Source: Terasakiispira papahanaumokuakeensis (GTDB lineage Bacteria > Pseudomonadota > Gammaproteobacteria > Pseudomonadales > Halomonadaceae). From it: a stretch of 64,000 nt of DNA. Each line of letters starts with the position of its first letter. The stretch's first letter is position 1. The stretch is from contig NZ_MDTQ01000001.1 in NCBI RefSeq assembly GCF_001709345.1, forward strand, positions 3,782,023-3,846,022, in the 5' to 3' direction. The notes beneath the pieces were generated by a model, which worked only from the letters and a program-made list of their open reading frames with translations, was not told the origin of the DNA and made no database searches. A program made the translations under genes and the position numbers. This document shows positions 28,576 to 37,363 of the stretch, piece after piece.

Positions 28576-29024
28576 GCCGCATCTCCTTGGGTTTCCAATA
28601 AGAAAGTCACCGGACCATCATTGACAAGGCTCACCTGCATATTGGCACCAAATTGGCCGGTGGCCACTTGATGATGGCGTGCGCGAGCCTGTTCCACAAA
28701 ATACTGATAGTAGTGCTGTCCCTTTTCGGGGGAGGCTGCGGTTGAGAAGCCAGGCCGTAGCCCTTTTCGAGTATCCGCGGATAACGTGAACTGAGAAACG
28801 ACCAATAAGCCGCCTTGGGTCTCCGTTAAACTCAAATTCATTTTACCTTGAGGGTCAGCAAAGAGGCGGTAGCGTAGCACCTTATCGAGCAGCCGTTCAG
28901 TACTGCTTTTGTCATCATGTTGATCAACACCGAGTAAAACCAGTAATCCTGCGCCAATCGAGCCAACCGACTGATTCTCTACCGTGACTTCGGCACGACT
29001 GACTCGTTGTAATAATGCCCTCAT
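28572..29024 (-). CDS. dtd: D-aminoacyl-tRNA deacylase
   Basis: Dtd hydrolyses D-amino acids (and glycine on tRNA-Ala) from tRNA. The 150-residue product starts [16 protein letters not shown] and has the two catalytic motifs SQFTLSAD and [10 protein letters not shown] at the C terminus. It shares a four-base overlap with the following SDR gene. Confidence 0.95.
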   Translation of the reverse strand: MRALLQRVSRAEVTVENQSVGSIGAGLLVLLGVDQHDDKSSTERLLDKVLRYRLFADPQGKMNLSLTETQGGLLVVSQFTLSADTRKGLRPGFSTAASPEKGQHYYQYFVEQARARHHQVATGQFGANMQVSLVNDGPVTFLLETQGDAA

Positions 29025-29207
29025 GATGCTGGCCTGCTCCTTTTGGTTGGATGATGCTTAGGACGATCGAATGAGATGAAGTGCATCGCCATATTGATTA
29101 TATGAAGGGACGAGGTGTGATGCACATCGGTACGATTCTGGTCGCGCCATCGTCGGTGCCGATATTTGACATCAAGCCGCGACATCATTAGCATGCGATC
29201 ATGTTTT

Positions 29208-29222
29208 TGTTATGTTATAACG
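29208..29222 (+). promoter_or_regulatory. Candidate Zur box of the zinc ABC operon
   Basis: TGTTATGTTATAACG matches the gammaproteobacterial Zur consensus TGTTATA-N-TATAACA at 12 of 14 fixed positions. It lies about 83 bp before the first start codon of the operon. This is the main reason for calling the transporter zinc-type and not manganese-type. Confidence 0.6.
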
Positions 29223-29304
29223 TATCTTTAATGCTTGCGGGAAACTGCACTCCAATATTTATATATCGATGCACCTTTTCAATGCGTCTTTGTGGAGCCC
29301 TGTT

Positions 29305-29430
29305 GTGAAGCGTCGTGATCCATTACTTGATTCGTTAATTGCTCAAACCTCGCTACGCCGGTTGGTTCGCGTGATGGTTATTTTAATGGCGCTATGGCTG
29401 GCCATTTTTTGGGCGGTAGCACTGCCATGA
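29305..29430 (+). CDS. 41-residue single-span membrane peptide, coupled to the zinc ABC operon
   Basis: A GTG start with GGAG seven bases upstream opens 41 codons ending TGA inside the ATGA that starts the ABC ATPase. The peptide has a basic N terminus (KRRDPLLDS, then LRRLVR) and one hydrophobic helix (about 21-40, ending ALWLAIFWAVALP), so Arg/Lys inside and the C terminus outside is expected. I do not recognise a family. The coupling, good RBS and amphipathic-to-TM layout suggest a real gene, perhaps a small transporter partner or assembly factor. Confidence 0.7.
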   Translation: MKRRDPLLDSLIAQTSLRRLVRVMVILMALWLAIFWAVALP

Positions 29431-30182
29431 GTATGCCTATGATTACTTTGGATAATGTGACGGTCACCTACAACCGGCATCCAGCAGTACATCATGTCTC
29501 AGGTTGTTTTGAACCGGGTAGCCTGACGGCGATTGCGGGTTCTAATGGTGCGGGCAAATCCACACTGTTGAAAGCCATGATGGGGGAGCTCTCTAGTGTT
29601 GAGGGCACTATTGATCGTGGTGATTTATTGGTACGTGATTTCGGGTACTTACCTCAGGCGGCTGATATCGATCGGCATTTTCCGTTGAGCGTAGCCGATA
29701 CGGTCATGCTCGGCGCTTGGCGTGAAGTGGGCGCTTTTGGCGGTGCCACACGCGCAGTTGTGGACCGCGCTCGACAAGCACTTGTTGCGGTGGGGCTGGC
29801 GGGTTTTGAAAAGCGTGATATTGGCTCCCTGTCTGTTGGCCAGTTCCAGCGTGTGCTCTTTGCCCGGTTACTGCTTCAGGATGCCAAGGTCATTATTCTG
29901 GATGAGCCTTTTACTGCGATCGATGCGCGAACGACCCATGACTTATTAGCGATTATTCGGCGCTGGCACCAAGAAGCCCGTACGGTGATTGCTGTTTTGC
30001 ATGATTTTGATCAGGTGAGAGCTTATTTTCCACAAACGTTGCTGCTGGCGCGCAAAGTGATTGGTTGGGGGCCTACTGAAGAAGTTTTGACAAAGGAGAA
30101 TTTGCTACACGCAAAAGCGATGACCGAAGACTGGGATGATCAGGCGGGTGTGTGTGAAGCGCCTGTTCTGGAGGGGTCATGA
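29427..30182 (+). CDS. znuC: Zinc/manganese ABC transporter ATPase, ZnuC-like
   Basis: This 251-residue ATPase powers metal import. It has Walker A GSNGAGKST, the Q-loop region GYLPQAADIDRHFP, the signature SVGQFQRVLFARLL and Walker B VIILDEPFTAIDAR, with a switch His in VLHDF. RHFPLSVADTVMLG is typical of the metal-ABC branch. ATG 29427 overlaps the stop of the 41-codon gene, and the permease ATG overlaps this gene's stop, so the three genes are coupled. Confidence 0.88.
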   Translation: MSMPMITLDNVTVTYNRHPAVHHVSGCFEPGSLTAIAGSNGAGKSTLLKAMMGELSSVEGTIDRGDLLVRDFGYLPQAADIDRHFPLSVADTVMLGAWREVGAFGGATRAVVDRARQALVAVGLAGFEKRDIGSLSVGQFQRVLFARLLLQDAKVIILDEPFTAIDARTTHDLLAIIRRWHQEARTVIAVLHDFDQVRAYFPQTLLLARKVIGWGPTEEVLTKENLLHAKAMTEDWDDQAGVCEAPVLEGS

Positions 30183-31051
30183 GTCTTTATGCTTCGATGA
30201 TCGCCCCCTTTGTGGATTATGGCTTTATGCGTCGAGCTTTGGTCGCTTCAATGGCCTTAGGCCTGGGGGCTGGGCCGGTGGGTGTCCTTTTAATGCTTAG
30301 ACGTATGAGCTTGGTGGGGGATGCCATGAGTCATGCCGTGTTACCTGGCGCGGCGATTGGCTTTTTGATTGCTGGCGGCTTGTCTCTACCTGCAATGGGA
30401 CTTGGAGGCGTGGTCGCCGGGTTAAGTGTGGCGTTGTTCTCTGGTGTGGTAAGTCGAACCACAGTGCTTAAAGAAGATGCCAGCTTTGCCACTTTTTATC
30501 TGGCTTCACTGGCGCTGGGTGTACTGATTGTGTCGTTGCGAGGGTCGAATATTGATCTCTTGCATGTGCTTTTTGGCACTATTCTCGCGATTGATCCGCT
30601 GGCACTTTATTTGGTGGGGGCCATTGCCTCTTTGACATTGCTCGCACTAGCCTTGGTTTATCGACCTTTGATTGCGGAGTGTTTTGATCCGGGTTTCCTT
30701 CGAGCGGTCGGCGGGTTTGGGCCTCTTTATCATTTTTTATTCCTGCTGCTTGTGGTCATCAATTTAGTCGCGGGTTTTCAGACACTCGGGACATTAATGG
30801 CGGTGGGCATGATGATGCTGCCGGCGGCGATTGCCCAACTATGGGCTCGTACTTTGCCTCGGATGTTTGTGATGGCCTCCTTCAGTGCTGTTTTTTCGGG
30901 CTTCGTGGGGTTGCTGGTGTCATACCACCTAGGGTTTGCTTCTGGGCCGACCATCATTTTAACCGCCACGACGCTCTATCTGATTTCGCTTCTGATTGCG
31001 CCTGAAGGCGCGTTGAGGCGCCTCATTAAACGTCCGCATTTAGCGGGCTGA
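30179..31051 (+). CDS. znuB: Zinc/manganese ABC transporter permease, ZnuB-like
   Basis: This 290-residue polytopic inner-membrane protein belongs to the ABC-3 permease family. It shows MRRALVASMALGLGAGPVGVLLMLRRMSLVGDAMSHAVLPGAA-type features, seen as MRRALVASMALGLGAGPVG and GDAMSHAVLPGAAIG, then LLHVLFGTILAI and TLGTLMAVGMMMLPAA. These match the channel-forming helices of ZnuB/MntB. Four-base overlap with the ATPase shows an operon. The binding protein follows 16 bp downstream. Confidence 0.9.
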   Translation: MSLYASMIAPFVDYGFMRRALVASMALGLGAGPVGVLLMLRRMSLVGDAMSHAVLPGAAIGFLIAGGLSLPAMGLGGVVAGLSVALFSGVVSRTTVLKEDASFATFYLASLALGVLIVSLRGSNIDLLHVLFGTILAIDPLALYLVGAIASLTLLALALVYRPLIAECFDPGFLRAVGGFGPLYHFLFLLLVVINLVAGFQTLGTLMAVGMMMLPAAIAQLWARTLPRMFVMASFSAVFSGFVGLLVSYHLGFASGPTIILTATTLYLISLLIAPEGALRRLIKRPHLAG

Positions 31052-31067
31052 TACTAAGGAGACTTTT

Positions 31068-31967
31068 ATGAAGGCCAAACCCCTTTGGCTCGCATTGGCG
31101 GGTTCGCTGGTTCTGAGTTTAGGCTGTGTTGGAACGGCATCAGCCAAAACGATCGATGTTGTGACAAGCTTCACGGTGTTGTCTGATGTGGTTCAGCATG
31201 TTGGCGGTGAGCATGTGAATGTGAAGAGTTTGGTGCCGCCCAATGGAGACCCTCATGCATTTGAACCTTCACCCGAAGATGCTAAGGCCTTGGGGTCGGC
31301 TGCAGTGAGTTTTATCAGTGGGGAAGGGCTGGAAAATTGGTTTCAGCGTCTTGCTACAGCGTCAGGGGCTCACATTGATCCTGTCGTGGTTTCAAAAGGT
31401 ATCCAAACCCATACTTTCGAAGACGAGGGGCATGCTGTAACGGATCCCCATGTCTGGAACAGTATTCCGAATGTGTTGATATGGGTGGATAATATTGAGC
31501 AAGCGCTGATTGCCGCTGACCCCGAAGATGCCGATGCGTTCAAAGACAATGCTGATGCATACCGTCAGTCACTGCGCACCTTAAATGAACAGATCCATCA
31601 GCAGATTAATGCGGTCCCGAAAGCGCAGCGCAAGGTTCTGACCAGTCATGATGCTTTTGGTTACTATGGTGAGGAATATGGCGTTACCTTCTTGTCACCA
31701 CTGGGGATGTCAACCGAAACTGAAGCTTCGGCTGCAGATGTCGCGCAGCTTATTGACCAGATTAAAGCGCAGCATATCAAGGTTTATTTTATTGAGAACT
31801 CCAATGATGCGCGCTTGATCAAACAAATTGCAAAAGCTACGAATGCTCGGCCTGGAGGTGAGTTATATCCCGAAGCCTTATCTGAGGCTGATGGGCCTGC
31901 CCCTACTTATGAGGCCTTGATGCGTTACAACACGGATCAAATTGTGCGAGCCATCACCTCGGAGTGA
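31068..31967 (+). CDS. znuA: Zinc/manganese-binding periplasmic protein, ZnuA-like
   Basis: This 299-residue cluster A-I binding protein has a signal peptide ending GTASAK. Expected metal ligands are visible: His in NGDPHAFEPSPED, His in TDPHVWNS, Glu near PLGMSTETEAS and Asp in FIENSNDARL. Only a short His-poor loop (HTFEDEGHAVTDPH) stands where zinc-specific ZnuA has a long His-rich loop, which would also fit manganese. The Zur-like box upstream favours zinc. It closes the operon and is followed by a terminator. Confidence 0.85.
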   Translation: MKAKPLWLALAGSLVLSLGCVGTASAKTIDVVTSFTVLSDVVQHVGGEHVNVKSLVPPNGDPHAFEPSPEDAKALGSAAVSFISGEGLENWFQRLATASGAHIDPVVVSKGIQTHTFEDEGHAVTDPHVWNSIPNVLIWVDNIEQALIAADPEDADAFKDNADAYRQSLRTLNEQIHQQINAVPKAQRKVLTSHDAFGYYGEEYGVTFLSPLGMSTETEASAADVAQLIDQIKAQHIKVYFIENSNDARLIKQIAKATNARPGGELYPEALSEADGPAPTYEALMRYNTDQIVRAITSE

Positions 31968-31999
31968 CTGTCAGCTCTAATCCGTTCCATTCTGATACG

Positions 32000-32034
32000 C
32001 TCACTGGCTGCCTTTGTGGCCAGTGAGTTTTTTT
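32000..32034 (+). terminator. Terminator of the zinc ABC operon
   Basis: CTCACTGGC and GCCAGTGAG form a 9-bp stem with a 10-nt loop, followed directly by seven T residues. Confidence 0.85.
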
Positions 32035-32216
32035 ATTGGGGGTTAGCTTAATCCGTTGAAGCCCATTAACGACATCCGCGACAGCGCTTATATTTATGTC
32101 AGAATAAAGAAGTGCGTTATCCGTAGGGGAGGCGCCTTGACGAATGGAATGTTTGCCTGGCTGGATTTTTGTCTTGCCGATCACATGCTGGCAACCTCAA
32201 GTTGGATATTGGATGC

Positions 32217-33953
32217 ATGAGCTTTGAAACTGTTTTCTTGCTAGCCGGTGTTCTGCTGACGCTGAGTATTATGGCCAGTGTGGTGTCGAGTCGTATTGGC
32301 ATGCCACTACTCTTTCTATTTTTGGGCATTGGCATGCTGGCCGGAGAGGATGGACCGGGCGGTATTCCTTTCCATGATTATTCAGTTGCTTATGTGGTGG
32401 GTTATCTGGCATTGGCCGTCATCTTGCTTGATGGTGGCTTGCGGACTCGCCTTGAAACCTTTCGGGTAGGGCTTAAACCCGCCTTATCTCTCGCCACGAT
32501 TGGCGTTCTGCTCACCAGTGGCCTAACGGGCCTGATCGCAATGTGGGCCTTTGATCTGTCGTTATTACAGGGCTTATTGGTCGGCGCGATTGTGGGATCG
32601 ACTGATGCGGCTGCGGTTTTTGCCATGCTCGGCGGCAGTGGTGTTCATTTGAACCAACGGGTCAGTGCGACACTGGAGATTGAGTCCGGCACCAACGATC
32701 CCATGGCGATTTTCATCACGATCACACTGATTGAGTTGCTGAAGCATCAGGTTGACAGCTTGTGGGGGGCTGGGCTGGTGTTTGTGGCTCAGTTTGGGAT
32801 CGCACTGCCGATGGGGGTGTTGGGCGGCTGGCTTATTGTGCGGATGTTGAAGCGTCTGAATCTGGCTTCGGGCCTTTATCCGCTGCTGGTCACCGGGGCC
32901 GGTGTGGCGCTATTTGCACTGACCAATATCCTCGGAGGTAGCGGTTTCCTAGCGATCTATCTGGCGGGGATGGTCATCGGCAATAGCCGTGTGCGTCAGC
33001 TCGAGCATGTGCTCCCCATGCATGATGGCTTGGCCTGGTTTAGCCAAATCAGTCTGTTTTTAATTCTCGGGCTGCTGGTGACGCCTCACGAGATGGTGAA
33101 AGTCGGTCTCTCGGGGACGTTAGTCGCCTTAGGGCTGATTTTTGTCGCTCGACCGCTGGCCGTGCTGTTAGCACTGGGGCCCTTCTTCCGTTTCAAGTGG
33201 CGTGAGTTGGGGTTTATTGCCTGGGTCGGCCTGCGCGGTGCAGTGCCGATTGTGTTGGCGATTTTCCCGATGATGTCGGATTTGGAAGGCGCAACCTTGT
33301 ATTTCAATATTGCGTTTTATGTGGTGTTGATGTCTCTACTGCTGCAAGGGATGTCGCTGCCTTGGATGGCGCGCTGGTTGAAGGTGCAAGTGCCGCCGCT
33401 GCCTAAACCGGTCAGGCGTGAGAATTTGGGGATTTATAGTGAAGATGACTATGAGCTGTATGTCTTCGAAGTGAAAACCGACACTTTAGACGAGGTGCCG
33501 TTAAGACAATTGCGGTTTCCATCTGATGCCAGGGTCGCGGCACTGTTTCGTGGGCGCCAGCTGATCCATCCTTCTGGAAGCACTCTCTTGTGCCAGGGGG
33601 ATATGCTGTGTGTTATTGGACGAGAAGCGGATTTGACCGTGCTGGGTAAATTATTCAGTGGGGATGCGGCACCGACACTGAATCGTAGCTTCTTTGGGGA
33701 CTTCACTTTGGAAGCCGAGGCGCCCCTAAAAGATGTTGCTGAGCTTTATGGTCTGACGCTGAGTCAAGGGCAGCAGGATATGACGCTGGGCGCCTTTATT
33801 GTGCAACGCCTAGGAGGCCAGGCCGTTGTGGGGGACCAAACGGATTGGCATGGCATTCGTTGGGTTGTGGCTGAGATGAGCGGTGGTCGGGTGACCAAAG
33901 TGGGTCTTATGCCTTGTGAAGTGGATCGTGGTTCTGGCAATCCCTCGGATTAA
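32217..33953 (+). CDS. cvrA: K+/H+ antiporter, CvrA/NhaP2 family
   Basis: This 578-residue protein, the exact length of E. coli CvrA, is a CPA1 antiporter that expels K+ (or Na+) in exchange for H+ and helps control cell volume. There are about 12 hydrophobic helices with GSTDAAAVFAML and ESGTNDPMAIF (the ion-binding ND motif) and WVGLRGAVPIVLA. The C-terminal cytosolic region has a TrkA-C-like part (CQGDMLCVIGREADL) and the CorC_HlyC-like end. The start at ATG 32217 gives the family N terminus. The 3' end overlaps the convergent araC-type gene by 47 bp. Confidence 0.92.
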   Translation: MSFETVFLLAGVLLTLSIMASVVSSRIGMPLLFLFLGIGMLAGEDGPGGIPFHDYSVAYVVGYLALAVILLDGGLRTRLETFRVGLKPALSLATIGVLLTSGLTGLIAMWAFDLSLLQGLLVGAIVGSTDAAAVFAMLGGSGVHLNQRVSATLEIESGTNDPMAIFITITLIELLKHQVDSLWGAGLVFVAQFGIALPMGVLGGWLIVRMLKRLNLASGLYPLLVTGAGVALFALTNILGGSGFLAIYLAGMVIGNSRVRQLEHVLPMHDGLAWFSQISLFLILGLLVTPHEMVKVGLSGTLVALGLIFVARPLAVLLALGPFFRFKWRELGFIAWVGLRGAVPIVLAIFPMMSDLEGATLYFNIAFYVVLMSLLLQGMSLPWMARWLKVQVPPLPKPVRRENLGIYSEDDYELYVFEVKTDTLDEVPLRQLRFPSDARVAALFRGRQLIHPSGSTLLCQGDMLCVIGREADLTVLGKLFSGDAAPTLNRSFFGDFTLEAEAPLKDVAELYGLTLSQGQQDMTLGAFIVQRLGGQAVVGDQTDWHGIRWVVAEMSGGRVTKVGLMPCEVDRGSGNPSD

Positions 33954-34902
33954 GCCCAAATGTCTTTTTGAATGCAGTCGCAAAATTGGCGGCGCTGGTG
34001 TAACCGGCTAGCGCCGCCGCTTCATCAATCGTGGTTTGACCTTGTGATAGGCTTTGTTGGGCGCGCTTGAGTCGGCGGTGACGCAGATAATGGCCCAATG
34101 TTTCCCCAGTATGGCGGCGAAACTGTCGTTGTAATGCACTTAAGCTCATATTCAGTTGGGTGGCCAGTGTTTCTTGTGACTGCATTAATCCTTGCCCTGC
34201 ATCCAATTGACGCAGCAGCCGCGCAATGCGGGGGTCTGTCTGGGCTTGAGTGTAGCGTGGTCTTCGGTAATGCTCAGGCAATGCCATAAAGTCGAGCGCT
34301 TCACCGGCCAAGGCCAGTGCGTAGCCCGTGATTTGTAACCGCTGGGCTTCATGCGTTGTACTGCCCAGCTGTGGTGAAAATAAAGCGGTTAATGCTTGTC
34401 TTAAAGCGATTGATGGCTGCCATGGTTGTAACCTCGCCTCATTGAAGGTGTTGCGTAAATAGAGCCAATCGATTCCGCTATTTTGTAACCACTCCGGCAT
34501 CATGGTGAGTGTGAGCGTACGTTCGTAACGTCCGGCATAGCCATATCGGGAAAACGCCGCTGTTTTCGGCAGTGTGACAATCACTCCGCCGGCATCAGGG
34601 GCGCGCAGTTGAATGACTTGTTGATCGAAAGCGACCTCGGCTTGGCCTTCCAGTACTAATGAGATTTTGATACCAGGGTGGAGTTGTGCCTGGCTGAGTA
34701 GGTCATATCGGTCGTACACATCAACGCGTCGTAATAATAGCCCTGGTTGAATTTCAAACACGCTCATTTGGCCGTTAAGTAAAGGCTCGCGTGGTGTCCA
34801 TTGCGGGGCTTCAAACGCTTGGTTGTGAGCCAACACTTGAGAAATCTCGCGTAACTGCTGGGCATATACGACGTGTTGGCAAGATGTTGATGGTGTCGAC
34901 AT
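33907..34902 (-). CDS. AraC-family transcriptional regulator, PchR-like
   Basis: This 331-residue protein has an N-terminal ligand domain and a C-terminal double helix-turn-helix: LATQLNMSLSALQRQFRRHTG (helix 1, seen as LATQLNMSLSALQRQFR) and AGYTSAANFATAFKKTFGLNP (helix 2, seen as AALAGYTSAANFATAFKK). The layout, with LVLEGQAEV and VRYERTLTL-like segments, fits the PchR/siderophore-sensing type. It is divergent from a TonB siderophore receptor, so it probably activates it on ligand binding. A Fur-like site lies in the shared spacer. ATG 34902 is preferred over an upstream TTG. Confidence 0.85.
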   Translation of the reverse strand: MSTPSTSCQHVVYAQQLREISQVLAHNQAFEAPQWTPREPLLNGQMSVFEIQPGLLLRRVDVYDRYDLLSQAQLHPGIKISLVLEGQAEVAFDQQVIQLRAPDAGGVIVTLPKTAAFSRYGYAGRYERTLTLTMMPEWLQNSGIDWLYLRNTFNEARLQPWQPSIALRQALTALFSPQLGSTTHEAQRLQITGYALALAGEALDFMALPEHYRRPRYTQAQTDPRIARLLRQLDAGQGLMQSQETLATQLNMSLSALQRQFRRHTGETLGHYLRHRRLKRAQQSLSQGQTTIDEAAALAGYTSAANFATAFKKTFGLNPRDCQNHDPLHKA

Positions 34903-35051
34903 GGGTCTTTCAGTTCTCAATAGCCTTGATGTGATCTCTGAGCCGATGTGGACCTGAAATGCATCATTGGCCGTTTATGCAAAGTAAGCTGCCGCAAGCG
35001 CAAAGGCGCAACTGTGTGAAGTGATGGAATAATGCGATTCATTAATACGAA

Positions 35052-35066
35052 TTGCAATAATTCTCA
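35052..35066. promoter_or_regulatory. Candidate Fur box
   Basis: TTGCAATAATTCTCA matches ten of the fourteen fixed positions of the 7-1-7 Fur consensus TGATAAT-N-ATTATCA. It lies in the spacer shared by the AraC-type regulator and the TonB receptor, 75 bp before the receptor start. Iron control of both is inferred. Confidence 0.55.
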
Positions 35067-35140
35067 ATAAAGTCATTGTTGACGAATGTGTGCGTCTCTA
35101 CATGGCCTCTCAGTAGGCCATGATCATTCGGGAGTCTTGC

Positions 35141-37288
35141 GTGAATACTGGATCCTTTATGCGTTATACCGGGTGCCTGTTAGGCAGTAGCTTATTATTC
35201 GTGGGTTCTGCTTGGGCGGTAGAGCCTCAGGCTTCTACAGAGGGGGAGCGACTTGAAACGCTCACTGTAGAAGGCAATCGTTTATATGACATGGCATCTT
35301 CAGAAGATGCGGGGGGCTATACCACGGATGCCGCGACAGTGGGCACGAAAACCCCGGCGTCTCTTCGGGATATTCCTCAGTCGATTAGTGTGGTGACTCG
35401 GGAAGCCATGGATGATCAGAACTTCAACACGCTGGATGAGCTGGCCCGTCGAACGCCAGGTATGCGAGTGCTTAATAATGATAATGGCCGTTCTTCTATT
35501 TATGCGCGTGGCTATGAATACGATGAGGCCAGCATTGATGGCTTACCCGCCCCGATGCAGAGCATCAATGGGACGGTGCCACCTCTGTCGATGTTTGACC
35601 GGGTTGAAGTCATGCGCGGCCCTTCTGGTTTATTCAATAGCACCAGTGAAATGGGGGGGATCGTCAATTTGGTCCGAAAGCGCCCGACGGCAGACTTTGC
35701 CGGTCATCTTATGGGCCGTGCTGGGGCGCATGAGCAGCATGTGTTGGAAGGCGATATCCGAGGGGCTTTGGATCAAGAAGGTCATGTGCGAGGGCGTTTG
35801 ATTGCCAATCAGACCCAGCATCCTGAATTTGTCGATCATAACGACAACCAGCAGCAGAATGTCTACTTAGCGCTGGACATGGATTTGAATGCCAGCACGA
35901 TGTTATCCGTGGCGTGGCTTCATGATAAGAAATCAATCACGGTGAATAATGGTTTACCGGTAGGGCCTGAAGGGCACCTATTAGATTTACCTCGTTCCCG
36001 TTTTGTCGGCGCGACATGGAATGATTTCGATAGTCAGACCGATGATGGCATTGTGGAATTGACTCACCGGTTTGCTCATGGGGGCTATGGGCGTGTCGCT
36101 GCGCGTTATTCTGACCGCTCGGCTGATTACAATTACGCTTTTGGCGGCAGTGCATTGGCCGATGATGGGACCTTGTCTGTGGCGGGTACCGCTGGCGATA
36201 TTGATCAACGAGCTTTGGCGTTAGATGCGAGTTACAGCCAGCCTTTTGAAGCTTTAGGGCAAGTGAGTGAGTTTGTGGTCGGTACAGATTACAAACACTT
36301 CAGAACCGATTCTTTTACGGGCCGTACTCGTGGCTTGGGCACGACCACACTGGCCGGTATCGAGGATATTGCGTATGTCGACATCCTTCATGATACCTCT
36401 GTACGAGTTAGTCGTGCGAACACTCGTGAGACACAAGAAGAATTAGGGGTTTATTCAAAGCTGACGTTTCGTCCCATTGAGGACTTGGCACTGATCGTGG
36501 GTGGGCGTTTAAGTGATTATGAGGTTAAGTATGAAGAGCGGTTGAATGATGCCGAAGACCAGCGAGACGGACACCCGTTCACAGGTTATGCCGGTGCCGT
36601 GTATGACCTCAACGCTCAGCATTCTCTTTATGCCAGTTACGCTGAAGTGTTCAAGCCGCAGACGGCTCAAGATGCTTCTGGTCAGCTATTAAAGCCGCGT
36701 GAAGGCGAGCAACAAGAAGTCGGGCTGAAAGGCAGCTATTTGGATGGACGTTTGAACATGCGCGTCAGTGCCTTTCGCTTGCAAGATCACCACCGTGCGG
36801 CCGCTCCGGAAGACACCACGGCGAATTATAACGTCAGCAAAGGTAAGGTCCGTATTCAAGGCGGAGAGTTTGAGCTATCTGGCAACTTAACGCCTCAATG
36901 GGCTGTTATTGCGGGTTATACCTATATCGATACTCAAGTGAAAGTCGCCTCTACGTCCAGAGATGATGGCATCTTTATGTTGATGCCTCACCACAGTGTG
37001 AATCTGTGGACTCAATATCAGTTTGATCGAGGCTTGCTCCAAGGCTTTGAAATGGGCGCCGGTGTGACCGCACTTAGCGATATTGAATCGAGTCAGGGAG
37101 TGCATGCCGGTGGTTACGCTGTGGTTGATGCGATGTTGGGTTATACCTTTGACGAACATCTCAGTACCCAGCTCAACGTGCGTAACTTGTTTGATCGTGA
37201 CTATTATGCGCGTGTCGGCGGTCAGAATACTTTTAATATGTTAGGCGAGCCCATGACGGTTGAAGCGACGGTGCGTTATGACTGGTAA
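35141..37288 (+). CDS. TonB-dependent siderophore receptor
   Basis: This is an outer-membrane 22-strand receptor that imports a ferric siderophore using TonB energy. The signal peptide ends SAWAVEP. The plug domain (about 55-200) has TKTPASLRDIPQSISVVTRE, TLDELARRTPGMRV and FDRVEVMRGPSGLFN, with MGGIVNLVRKRP. The barrel ends with DWELL-like residues YYARVGGQNTFNMLGEP and a final aromatic, VRYDW. I place the start at GTG 35141, which has GGGAG seven bases upstream, over ATG 35159. No signature tells hydroxamate from catecholate, though it resembles the FhuE/FecA-like class. Confidence 0.9.
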   Translation: MNTGSFMRYTGCLLGSSLLFVGSAWAVEPQASTEGERLETLTVEGNRLYDMASSEDAGGYTTDAATVGTKTPASLRDIPQSISVVTREAMDDQNFNTLDELARRTPGMRVLNNDNGRSSIYARGYEYDEASIDGLPAPMQSINGTVPPLSMFDRVEVMRGPSGLFNSTSEMGGIVNLVRKRPTADFAGHLMGRAGAHEQHVLEGDIRGALDQEGHVRGRLIANQTQHPEFVDHNDNQQQNVYLALDMDLNASTMLSVAWLHDKKSITVNNGLPVGPEGHLLDLPRSRFVGATWNDFDSQTDDGIVELTHRFAHGGYGRVAARYSDRSADYNYAFGGSALADDGTLSVAGTAGDIDQRALALDASYSQPFEALGQVSEFVVGTDYKHFRTDSFTGRTRGLGTTTLAGIEDIAYVDILHDTSVRVSRANTRETQEELGVYSKLTFRPIEDLALIVGGRLSDYEVKYEERLNDAEDQRDGHPFTGYAGAVYDLNAQHSLYASYAEVFKPQTAQDASGQLLKPREGEQQEVGLKGSYLDGRLNMRVSAFRLQDHHRAAAPEDTTANYNVSKGKVRIQGGEFELSGNLTPQWAVIAGYTYIDTQVKVASTSRDDGIFMLMPHHSVNLWTQYQFDRGLLQGFEMGAGVTALSDIESSQGVHAGGYAVVDAMLGYTFDEHLSTQLNVRNLFDRDYYARVGGQNTFNMLGEPMTVEATVRYDW

Positions 37289-37363
37289 CGATCTATTGCA
37301 AAGACCTTTCGAAGCCATGATACGGGCGGCAACTTGGATCATGACATACAGAGTGAAGTGCTA

